DNA of 64,000 bases from Chloroflexota bacterium (GTDB lineage: Bacteria > Chloroflexota > Anaerolineae > Anaerolineales > Villigracilaceae), in NCBI GenBank assembly GCA_013112685.1, contig JABFGC010000001.1:806001-870000 (forward strand), given 5' to 3'. Below are positions 42,766 to 51,353 of the stretch, piece after piece. Position numbers and translations under genes: made by a program. The notes beneath the pieces were generated by a model. The model ran no database searches and was not told where the DNA came from. It was given only the letters and a program-made list of their open reading frames with translations. How positions within the stretch are numbered: the first letter of the stretch is position 1; every line of letters starts with the position of its first letter.

Positions 42766-43106
42766 GATTAAAGTGCCAGGTTTCAAGTGCCAAGTTTCAA
42801 GTGGCACGTTAAATCGAAGGAGGAAAGATTGTCTTGGGTAGCGCCAATGGCGCCATCAAAGGAAAGAAAGAGGCTCGCGTGAACGGGGTCAAGCGCGGCT
42901 TGGGTTTAAGGGTGGAGGGGGGAAAAGTTGGAAATGACCATGATAGTGTACCTGCCTTTCCGGGGAGTCACGCGCAGAGTTTCGCGTGTCAGGCATCATC
43001 TGCCAGGTGTAGTGGCACGGATATTATAGCAGGTCGGCGGGTAACGCATAGTTAGAGATATGTGTTAATTTTGCGACTTATCTGACGAATTCTCTCCAAT
43101 TCACTA
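42766..43106. other. Intergenic region upstream of the R3H gene
   Basis: No convincing gene. Read on the minus strand it has a TATAAT box near 43022-43028, then a ~260-nt leader with small hairpins (e.g. acgcgcagagtttcgcgtgt around 42970) and a short caagtgccaagtttcaagtg repeat next to the start codon. A long structured 5' leader is possible but no known riboswitch is recognised. Confidence 0.45.
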
Positions 43107-43229
43107 ACTGACGTTACGCAGTTAAGCCCTTTTCTTACCGCCAAGGCGCCAAGAACGCCAAGAGAAGAGTAAAAGGCGTAAAAAAACTTGGCGACATGGC
43201 GTCTTGGCGGTTTACTGCGTAAGGTGAGT
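43107..43229. mobile_element. MITE with 16-bp inverted termini, copy 1
   Basis: 123 bp, non-coding. Left terminus ACTGACGTTACGCAGT, right terminus ACTGCGTAAGGTGAGT (inverse of ACTCACCTTACGCAGT), flanked on both sides by the 5-bp direct repeat CACTA (43102-43106 and 43230-43234). The interior contains the inverted pair accgccaaggcgcc...ggcgtcttggcggt. Nearly identical copy at 60482-60605. Confidence 0.9.
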
Positions 43230-43268
43230 CACTAATACACGCCAAACTACGCCAATCTTTCAACAACA

Positions 43269-44111
43269 TCAGTGTAAATTGGCAGAAGAACCTTGTGCGT
43301 TTGCGCGGTGCCAGTTCTTCAACACCAGATACGTTACCGGCAGACTGACTCCCAGCCCCGAAATGCGAATGGTCCCCCCGCCCGCCAAATTCAGGGCAAT
43401 GTAATACTGCTTCCCGTTGCGGGTGCGGGTATAGACAAATTGGACCGACGCAATTTCCTCCGCCGACAGGGTCTTTTCGTTCAGGAGGTACTTCAATTGG
43501 AGGGTCCTGCCATCCAAAGTCAGGGATTGGGGGCTGGCAAGGAACATCCAAAGAAAAATAAGGATGATCCCTGCGATGACGATAAATGCGACAGGCGCAT
43601 CGGATGATAAATCCCCGCCGAAAAAGAAAGCCGCCGCCACGCCAACGAGAAAGAGCGCCGAGATCAAGACCCCGGAATAAGAACCCAGCCCGCGTTTCAT
43701 CTCGCTGTGATCGAGCGGGCTGAACAAATCGGGGCGTTTTTTGCCGATGGTCTCGATAATCTCTTCATAACGGGGGAGTTGCTGGTCGGGAGCAACGGTC
43801 ACGTCCTCATCGAAGTTGTGGAGTTTGATCCCATTTCCCCTGCCGGAGACCCGGCTGATCTCCGTCCAGCGCAGAGTCTTCGCGCCGAACAATCCCTGGG
43901 TTGTGATCTCATCCTCGGAGAGAACGACCTTCGACAAACGCGAAACGAAAACGGTTCCCAGAACCACCAGCATCAGCGCGGCGACCGGCAGTGCGACAAA
44001 GGGGGCTTCCATCCCGATGGTTGTGCAAAGTACGACGCTTACAAACGCAAAAAAGATCGCGATCAGAATCGCTGAAAAGGTCGAATGTTTGTAAATGCGC
44101 GCTTCGTTCAT
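43269..44111 (-). CDS. Membrane protein with PH-like domains
   Basis: A 280-aa protein starting MNEARIYKHSTFSAIL. Two pairs of membrane helices (residues ~12-58 and ~160-205) alternate with two soluble segments of PH-like character: SKVVLSEDEITTQGLFGAKTLRWTEISRVSGRGNGIKLHNFDE (before the second helix pair) and SQSLTLDGRTLQLKYLLNEKTLSAEEIASVQFVYTR near the end. Such bPH-type membrane proteins are of unknown function. A GGAG ribosome site precedes the ATG at 44111. It is divergent from the DUF389-like gene. Confidence 0.75.
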   Translation of the reverse strand: MNEARIYKHSTFSAILIAIFFAFVSVVLCTTIGMEAPFVALPVAALMLVVLGTVFVSRLSKVVLSEDEITTQGLFGAKTLRWTEISRVSGRGNGIKLHNFDEDVTVAPDQQLPRYEEIIETIGKKRPDLFSPLDHSEMKRGLGSYSGVLISALFLVGVAAAFFFGGDLSSDAPVAFIVIAGIILIFLWMFLASPQSLTLDGRTLQLKYLLNEKTLSAEEIASVQFVYTRTRNGKQYYIALNLAGGGTIRISGLGVSLPVTYLVLKNWHRANAQGSSANLH

Positions 44112-44222
44112 GAAGGCTCCTTTGACGGGGAACAGGACGGCGGGCTTCAACGATCAAGGATGACAGCCAAATTGTAATTCCAAACGCACTATCTTTCCTA
44201 CCCGTTATTCCTTCATCCCCTG

Positions 44223-44228
44223 TATAAT
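44223..44228 (+). promoter_or_regulatory. -10 box, probably leaderless promoter
   Basis: TATAAT, 6 nt before the ATG at 44235. No ribosome site. Confidence 0.6.
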
Positions 44229-44234
44229 TGGCGC

Positions 44235-45559
44235 ATGTCATTATCCGACGAGCCGATTCTTCCAACCGAGCCGCCGCGTCCGCCGTACGGAGACCCGTCT
44301 CCCCACGCCGCGTCCCCGCCGCAGACGGGCGACGCGCCGTTCGTCCATCCCCACCGACGCCGAAGGGCAAGCCGCGTTAATCGCATCGCTGGCGCGCCGC
44401 GCCTATCCATCCATCGAACTGTTCGTCTTTTCGCTGGTCTGCGGCGCGATCCTCGGGCTTGGCTTTTTGTTGAACTCGCAAGCCGTGTTACTGCTCGGCG
44501 TCCTCGTCGCGCCGTTGATGACCCCCTGGGTGGGATTCCTGCTCGCCATCCTCACCGGCTCGATCCGCTTTCTTTTTGAAACCGTCATGGCGCTGTTCAT
44601 CAGCGTGGTGCTTGTTTTCCTCGGCGGGTTGATCACCGGCTTTGCGGCGAACATCCTGCCCGAGATGGCGCGCGATAACGTGTACATCCACTCGCGCATC
44701 TGGCTCCCCGCGTTGTTGGTGCTTGCCGTCGGTGCGATCACGCTGGTCGCGTCCTTCGCGCGCTCCGAGGAGAAACCCTTCCTTCCCAGCGTCGTTGTGG
44801 CGTATCTGTTTTTTCTGCCCATCAACGCGGTCGGCTTCGGCATCAGCGCCGGTTTGCAGGATGTCTGGCTTCAGGGCTTGCTCGTCTTCGCGGCGCACTT
44901 CGCGCTGGCAACTGTGCTCGGCTTGGCGACGTTTTTCCTTCTGCGCCTGAAACCGTCCTTCGGCGGGGTCGTTTTCAGCGGAATTACTTTTGTGTTATTC
45001 GGCGGACTCTTAATCGTTTTGATGGGATCCGGCTCTCCCTCTGTGGCGGCGACTCCCCGCCCAGCCGACTCCCCTGACACAGCCTGCCGCGCTTCCTTCT
45101 TCGACGTTGGAGTTGCCCGGCCCCACCCAAACCTTGACCGCCACTCCGAGTCTGCGACCCACCAGCACAACCGTCCGCCGCACTGCAACAGCGACGGCTG
45201 GCACGCCAAGCCCCATCCCGTTGACGCTCGATGTCACCCTGCCGCCCACCGACACGCCCACGGTCACGCTCACCATCCAGCCGACTCCCACGTACGGCAG
45301 GATAGCCGCCAACGAAGGCGGCGGCGCGAACCTGCGCGACGCCCCCGGCGGAACCTACATCATGACCCTGCTCAACGGCACGATCGTGGAGACCTATTCC
45401 GAGTTCGCAGACGTGAACGGCGTAACGTGGGTCAAGGTTTATGTCACAATCAACGGACGGCAGATCGAAGGCTGGCTGTTGGAATCGGTGATCGCCTACG
45501 CCACGCCCGCGCCAAACTTCGAAGCCACAGCCACTCCCACAGTCACCCCCACCCCATAA
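44235..45559 (+). CDS. DUF389-like membrane protein with C-terminal SH3 domain, two frameshifts
   Basis: After a Pro-rich cytoplasmic start, a membrane block of six to seven helices begins at AYPSIELFVFSLVCGAILG and includes SQAVLLLGVLVAPLMTPWVGF, close to the LIGAMLIAPLMSPI motif of DUF389 proteins. A long Thr/Pro linker then leads to an SH3b-type domain (ANEGGGANLRDAPGGTYIMTLLNGTIVETYSEFADVNGVTWVKVYV...GWLLESVI), which in other proteins binds peptidoglycan. The frame breaks near 44352 and 45057, each a C-run one base too long; removing both gives 440 aa. The membrane-plus-SH3 pairing suggests an envelope role. Confidence 0.75.
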
Positions 45560-45577
45560 AATCGCCCGTTTGTGATT

Positions 45578-45608
45578 TGGAGTCAGGAAACAAATTCCCG
45601 GCTCCAAA
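45578..45608. repeat. GGAGTCAG-type repeat
   Basis: tttggagtcaggaaacaaattcccggctccaaat, a short inverted repeat between the DUF389-like gene and the phosphohexomutase gene; same family as 6528, 31520, 58457 and 62211. Confidence 0.55.
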
Positions 45609-45657
45609 TTTCGTGCCTTGAAACAGGACAAACCCATTCAAAGAGGAATATCCATCC

Positions 45658-47109
45658 ATGCCCATTCATTTCGGCACCGACGGCTGGCGAGCCGTCATCT
45701 CGGATAGTTTTACCTTCAGCAATTTGCGCATGGTCTCGCAAGCCATCGCGGATGCGGTCGCTTCGGAGCATTGGGAAAAATCCGAAAGCGTGGACCCCAA
45801 AAAGATCGTCATCGGGTTCGACACCCGTTTTCTCTCCGACCGTTTCGCCGGGGAGGTGGCGCGCGTGCTCGCCGCGAACGGTTTCACCGTCCTGCTGGCG
45901 CAATCCGATTCGCCCACGCCCGCCATCTCGTATGCCGTCAGGAACAACAACGCCATTGCCGGTGTGATGATCACCGCGTCGCACAACGCGCCGCGCTACA
46001 ACGGCGTGAAGTTGAAAGGCGCGTTCGGCGGCTCGGCGCTCCCCGAACAATGCCGCCGCGTGGAAGTCTACATCAACGACAACGAAGAGCAGGCGCGCGG
46101 ACCGAACCTGATGGATTTCCAGAAGGCGCGCGAGGCGGGGTTGATCCAGAAGTTCAACCCGCTGCCCGCTTACTTCGAGCACCTGCGTAAACTCATCAAC
46201 ACCGATGTCATCGCCGAGAATCCCCAGCGCTTCGTGGCAGACGCCATGTACGGGTCCGGCAGGGGCGTGATCAAAGCCTTTTTGCAGGGCACGGGCTGCG
46301 AGGTCCATGAGATTCGAGGCGAGATGAATCCCGGCTTTGGCGGCGTGCATCCCGAACCCATCGCCAAATACCTCGGCGCGTTATCCAGCGCGGTCAGTTC
46401 CGGCTTGGGGAATTTCGGCGTAGTGACAGACGGCGACGCCGACCGCATCGGCGCGATGGACGAACGAGGCAACTTCGTGGGACCCGCACAAGATCATGGC
46501 GCTCTCGCTGAAATACCTGGTCGAGAAGCGCGGCATGGGCGGCGCGGTGGTGCGGACGGTTTCCACCACGCGCATGATTGACCGGCTCGCCAAACGCTAC
46601 GGGTTGAAATTGTATGAAACGCCCGTCGGCTTCAACCACATCGCGGATTACATGCTCAGCGAAGACGTGTTGATCGGCGGCGAGGAGTCCGGCGGGATTT
46701 CGTTCAAGGGACACATCCCCGAAGGCGACGGGTCCCATTATGGGCTTACTGCTGGCGGAAATGCTCGCCGAGTCCGGCAGGTCGCTCGGCGAAATGGTGG
46801 ATGATTTACTTGCGGATGTCGGGTCCCGCCTTGTACGAGCGCGTGGATCTGCGCCTCAGCCGCCCCGTTGCCAAAGCCGAGATGACAGAGTTCCTCACCC
46901 AAAAAGCCCCGGCGGAGATCGGCGGCGGGAGAGTCACCGAGATCAGCCAGCGCGACGGCGTGAAATATATCATGGCGGATGACTCGTGGCTGTTGGTGCG
47001 CCCGTCCGGCACGGAACCCGTCCTGCGAGTCTACGCAGAAGGACGCACCCCGGAGATGGTCAAAGCGCTCATCGGCTATGGGCGGACGGTGGCGGAGAGC
47101 GTGGTGTAG
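45658..47109 (+). CDS. Phosphoglucomutase/phosphomannomutase-family enzyme, three frameshifts
   Basis: Interconverts hexose-1- and -6-phosphates for glycan and glycogen synthesis. Domains: FGTDGWR start, the active-site Ser in GVMITASHNAPRYNG, metal loop VVTDGDADRIGAMD, sugar loop IGGEESGGISFKGHIPEGDG and the terminal phosphate loop LLVRPSGTEPVLRVYAEG. The frame breaks at 46482, 46733 and 46824. At each site the sequence reads GGGACCC or GGGTCCC, and removing the central A/T gives GGGCCC and the expected FVGPHKIM, EGDGPIMG and DVGPALYE. Corrected length 482 aa. A terminator follows. Confidence 0.93.
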
Positions 47110-47132
47110 AAAATAATGAGTTGTTAAATCAA

Positions 47133-47164
47133 AACTCACCCCAGCCATCGGGGTGAGTCTTTTA
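47133..47164. terminator. Rho-independent terminator between convergent genes
   Basis: Stem ACTCACCCC / GGGGTGAGT with a 7-nt loop, followed by CTTTTAT. Confidence 0.85.
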
Positions 47165-47182
47165 TCCGGGTGGAGAAAACAG

Positions 47183-47758
47183 TTAGCGGGTTGGGGCGAA
47201 GCGTAGCCGCCGCGCCAGTAGAATCACGATGATAAATGCAAGCGCCATCACAGCCAATCCGGGAATTCCAACATCTTCCACAAGACCGGTTTGCGGCAGG
47301 CGTGTGGTCGTGGGGACGATGGTCAATTGGGCGATGGCAAACTGGGTCAATGCCGCGGCGACGGTGGCAGTGGCGGCGGCAGGCGTGCCCGCATTAAGCG
47401 CGCCGACGCCGGTCGCGTTCGGGTCGGTGGTCTGGGTGACGGTGGCGACATTGACCACGGGGGTGGCGGTGGGCGGCTCGGTGGCGGTCGGCAGGATGGA
47501 CGCTTTGGAGGTGGCGGTCAGCGCCTGGTTAATAATGGCGTTATTGGCGGCGGCGGTTTCGGTGGCGGCGGCGATTTGCGCCTGTTGCGCGGCGCTCCTT
47601 TGTGAACTGAAAAGATAAACGCCCACCAGACAGGCAACGGAGATCAGGATGATCCCGCCCAGGATGGCGGCTGCAATGAGGAAGGTCCGGTTGTTGCTCG
47701 ATTCCTCCGGGAGCGGGGCGTCATCGGGGTTGTCGAAATTGTTATCATCGAAAGACAT
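47183..47758 (-). CDS. LPQTG-anchored, Ala/Thr-rich surface protein
   Basis: A 191-aa protein: acidic N-terminus (MSFDDNNFDNPDDAPLPEESS), a membrane helix (FLIAAAILGGIILISVACLVGVYLF), a low-complexity Ala/Thr/Gln stretch, and a C-terminal sorting signal made of LPQTG, a hydrophobic helix (IPGLAVMALAFIIVILLA) and a basic tail RRLRFAPTR. That is the classic substrate layout for sortase, here unusual in also having an N-terminal membrane helix rather than a cleavable signal. It lies downstream of the seven-gene operon at 47816-55326 and a sortase is at 28107-29015. Confidence 0.8.
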   Translation of the reverse strand: MSFDDNNFDNPDDAPLPEESSNNRTFLIAAAILGGIILISVACLVGVYLFSSQRSAAQQAQIAAATETAAANNAIINQALTATSKASILPTATEPPTATPVVNVATVTQTTDPNATGVGALNAGTPAAATATVAAALTQFAIAQLTIVPTTTRLPQTGLVEDVGIPGLAVMALAFIIVILLARRLRFAPTR

Positions 47759-47815
47759 GGAGCACTCTCCTGATTGGTGTGTCGCACAAAATACCTGGAA
47801 TAATAACTAAAGATA

Positions 47816-48874
47816 TTATCCCACAACTTCAAGGTTTACGAGGGGCGCAATGACGGTCTCGCCGTTCTCAAGTTTGACCTCGGCGCCGGGCGCGCGCAAG
47901 CCGCTGGGCAGCGCCGTCAGCCCCCGGTTTGATGGCGAGGATGGAACCGATCATGCCCATGGCGGGCGGGCGGCGCATCCGCACCTGCAAGCCCCGGGGC
48001 GAGGGTTTCCACTTCACGCGGGGCGGGCGGCTCGGAGGAAACGGGAAGCGGGATGATGATTTCGGGCCGCGCGCCGGTGTACCGGTCGTATGCTTCCGCG
48101 TTGACGGTCGCTTCGCGTTTGGCGCTGGTGCTGAGCAGTTTGTAGGCGGCGGAGTTCATGGGCAGCGCGCCGAAGCCGTCCGTGACGAGGATCGGGTAGC
48201 GCATCTCGCGCGCCTTTTGCAAAACGGACGGGAATATGCTGGAGACGATCAACCCGCGCACGGGTAAATCGGCGGCGGCTTGCAGGGTTTCGGCGTCTTT
48301 GACCATGCCCGCGAGGATGATGGAACCGCGCAGGCTCACGTCCAACCGTCCGACCGTCAGCACGCTTTCCGGCGATTCCATTAAGTTGACCAGCAGTCCC
48401 GTGTCCATGCGCCCGTTGCCCCACACCCCCTGCACCAGCCCGCCGGCGGTTTGAATGACCACGCCGCGGCTGGGGATGACCTGGGTCACCGTGCCGGGCA
48501 TGCCCGCGCGCAATTCGAGTTTCGTTTCGCCCACTTCCATCAGCACCTGTCCGCCGCCCACCGCCACCACACGCCCTTCGCGCGGCGCGCGGACGGAACG
48601 CGGGAACAAGCCCCTGCCCACGGCGACCTCGGCGGTTGCCGAGAGGCGGTCGTCCACCTTGCATTTGATCAGCCGGTCTGCCATGGCAGGTGAGACGTTC
48701 AAAAGACGGGCGACATCCAACAGCACGTGCTCGCGCGCCCAGCGCGTTTCGGCAACGACGTCGCCCTGGCGTGACCTTTTGCTGGAGGCGCACGTTCACC
48801 GTCCCGGCAACCGGGAGCAGGCGTTCACGCACAATCGAGGTCAAGCCGATCACGTGCAGTACAGGGGCATCCAT
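47816..48874 (-). CDS. Conserved protein of the MutL-like operon, three frameshifts
   Basis: Corrected length 351 aa. It begins [43 protein letters not shown], which looks like a barrel-sandwich (biotinyl/lipoyl-like) hairpin, then [20 protein letters not shown], a beta-rich middle ([33 protein letters not shown]) and an alpha/beta C-terminal part ([19 protein letters not shown]...[13 protein letters not shown]). No known family. Frame breaks near 48766, 47993 and 47923, each one extra G/C. It starts 2 nt after the MutL-like stop, as the last gene of the operon; role unknown. Confidence 0.75.
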
Positions 48875-48876
48875 CG

Positions 48877-50636
48877 CTATCCGCCTCCGAGTGTCCAGTT
48901 CCATTTTTTGATGAGTTCGCGCCGCCGCACCGGGTCTGCGGGAAGTTCGAGCGGACGCCCGCGCCCGTCGAAGACGACGCCCAACGCCCCGCCACTGACC
49001 GGGAAACTGCCGCCGCGACCGGGACCATAGCCTACATCCGCGCCGTGCAAAGTCTGCACAGTCAGTTTTCCGGTCTCGCCGATGGCAAGCGGCAGGGTTT
49101 CGATGGAACCGTATTTCAACTCCACCTGGGCTTCTACGCCGGTTTCATACGTCATCCGGGCGCGCAGGATGGGAGTCCCATAGCGGGCGGAGACCACAGG
49201 CGAAACAACCGTGCCAACGCTGAGAAACGCGCCGGATTCAAGCACCTGCACCGGCAGGATGTTATTCTGCGAAGCCGCCGCACCGAGGAGCGGCAGGAGG
49301 TTGTTCTGGTCGAGGATGACGGTGGTGATGCCCACGGGTTGGGACCGTGTCCGGGGAGCAGGAGCAAGCCCTGACCGGGGCGCGAAGCGTCGTTCAGCGC
49401 GCCGCCCCCGGCGAGGATCGGCTCGAAGAGCGGAGTCAAAGCCGGTTTGATCCTTGCCGCGTTCTGCGGAAAATCGTGCCGCGCGGACTGCATCGCAAGA
49501 TAGAGCGCCTCCCGCGCCACCGCCTGGGCGATGATCAGGTCCTCCTTGGTCGCCGCAACCGTCGCGGGATACAGCGATTTGTGATGCAGGTAATCGCGCA
49601 GGACGCCGCTCGGAATATCCAGCGAAGACCAGCGCAGAATGTCTTCGAGGGTGGTGTAGTTCAACAGCCCCGTCAGGTTTTCGCCGATGCCGAACTGCGG
49701 AAAGACCTTGAGGACGGATTTGTTCCGAAAACCCGCCGCGATCACCGAAGCGGATGCGCCCAGGTCCACGCTGAGCAAGCCCTTTTGCGAACCGTACACT
49801 TTGGAGAGGAAACGCACCATGCGCCCGGTGGCGTAGGCGGTCGGCAGGATGTGCCCGCCCGACCACAGGTCGAGCGAATCCACGCCTTTGAGCTGGCGCT
49901 TGCGGATGTTGACGACCATGCGCGCCAGTTCGCGTTCCGCCGGGTCAATGTCTTCGGTATCGAGCGAGGGGCGGATGTTGGGACTGAAATGCAGGGAAGC
50001 CGCCAGCGACCCGACCAGCGTCTTGATCTCCTCCTCCATTTTTTCGTTGCCCGCAAACAGCACGGCGGGACGTTTCTCCTGCGGCATGAGGAAACTGGCA
50101 AGCCCGATGGGTTCGAGCAGTTTCTGAATGGAACGCGATGCGCCTCCGTCCGTGCCGCCGGCGATGATGAACAGATCGGGGCGGTGGCGCAGGATGCCGT
50201 CAATTTGCTGGTCCGGCTTGCGCGGGTCGCTCAGCCCAATGGTATCCACGATGCGCGCGTAGGTGGATTCCGTCAGCCGCCGCGCGCTTTCCAGTGAGAC
50301 ATCCTTGAGCAAGCCGACGACGACGGTTTTGATGGCGGGCCCCGCCGAGAGCGTGACCACGAGCGCGTCCACCCCGGACCCGTTGGCTTGACTCGGGATC
50401 AGGAGCGCGCGCGAGGAATCCAGCAGGGTTTTGCCAAGGATCTTTTGCAGGGTTTCGATGGCGTTGCGCGCGCCTTCGGAGACGTCCTTGAAGGGCGCTT
50501 CGGCGGTGCTGGGCGCAACGCCCGACGCCACGAAGCGGTATTCGCCTTCGATAACATCGAACAACACCGCGCGCGTATTCGCCGCGCCGACATCTATGGC
50601 AAGGATGGAGTTACCGGCAACCAATGAAGAAGGCAT
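48877..50636 (-). CDS. MutL/GlmL-like ASKHA-fold ATPase, two frameshifts
   Basis: Named after the accessory protein that reactivates glutamate mutase, but no mutase subunits are nearby. It has the actin/Hsp70-type nucleotide fold: phosphate-1 LAIDVGAANTRAVLFDV (residues ~12-28), connect region IIAGGTDGGASRSIQKLL, phosphate-2 LLSVDLGASASVIAAGF, adenosine loop ILAGGGAL. A C-terminal beta-rich region of about 150 aa follows (LLPLLGAAASQNNILPVQVLESGAF...). The frame breaks near 49347 and 49333 (runs of C too long by one base); corrected length 585 aa. Four of the five genes upstream in the operon encode membrane proteins, suggesting a membrane-linked, ATP-driven assembly. Confidence 0.85.
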
Positions 50637-50641
50637 GATTC

Positions 50642-51352
50642 CTAGAACCCCAGGGTGGTGCGAAGCAGGACGATGAAATTGACCAGCGAGGAAAAACGCT
50701 CGATCAACGCGGTCAGTGCGGCGGCGTACACGCCTGCAAAGACTGCGCCCAGGGTGATGCCGATGAAAATGCGCCCGATCCAGGCGATGATCTCAATCAG
50801 CCCGAAGCGGCGCACCGAGCCGTCCGTTTTCGGCTGCGCTCCAAAATGGAAGTAGGCAAGCGAGGTGACCGTCCCAACCAGAATGACCATGCCGTTGCCC
50901 AGCACTTCCATCGCGCCGATGTTACGCGCAGCGGCGGCTTGCGGATCGAAAATATTGATGGTCGCCTGCACCTGCGGGAGGAGCGTGCCAAGCAATGCGC
51001 CGCCGAGGGTCACTGCCGCGCCCGCGCCCACGAGGAACGCCATGGAGAGACGGGCGAAGCCCGTCATGCCGGGGAATATCTTCAGAATGACGAGCGCCGC
51101 GCCGATCAGGGGCAGGAAAATAAGCACTTGTTCCACCAGCGACCCCCTGAGGACGGCGGAAATCAGGGTGTCGAACAGGCGCGGTTTGAGCACCTGCCAA
51201 AAGATCACGGAGGCAACGTACCCCGAAGCCGCGCCAACAAAGACATACACCGCAATGCGGAAGAGCGGATTATCCCCAATGAGATAACTGAGGATGAGGA
51301 TGGTAAATAGAAAACTCAGCACACCGCTGATGAGATCGAGGTTGACTGCCAC
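50642..51352 (-). CDS. Polytopic membrane protein of the MutL-like operon
   Basis: A 236-aa protein with about six membrane helices (GVLSFLFTILILSYLIGDNPLF, VYVFVGAASGYVASVIFW, VEQVLIFLPLIGAALVILKIF, and others). I choose the GTG at 51352, 1 nt after the stop of the zinc-ribbon gene and 8 nt after an AAAGGAGG ribosome site. No family is recognised. It ends 5 nt before the MutL-like gene starts, so the genes are co-transcribed. Confidence 0.78.
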   Translation of the reverse strand: MAVNLDLISGVLSFLFTILILSYLIGDNPLFRIAVYVFVGAASGYVASVIFWQVLKPRLFDTLISAVLRGSLVEQVLIFLPLIGAALVILKIFPGMTGFARLSMAFLVGAGAAVTLGGALLGTLLPQVQATINIFDPQAAAARNIGAMEVLGNGMVILVGTVTSLAYFHFGAQPKTDGSVRRFGLIEIIAWIGRIFIGITLGAVFAGVYAAALTALIERFSSLVNFIVLLRTTLGF

Positions 51353-51353
51353 G

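Noticed and set aside
48877..50636. Glutamate mutase pathway
   Set aside because: Although one gene is MutL/GlmL-like, no glmE/glmS subunits or B12-dependent enzymes are in or next to the operon.
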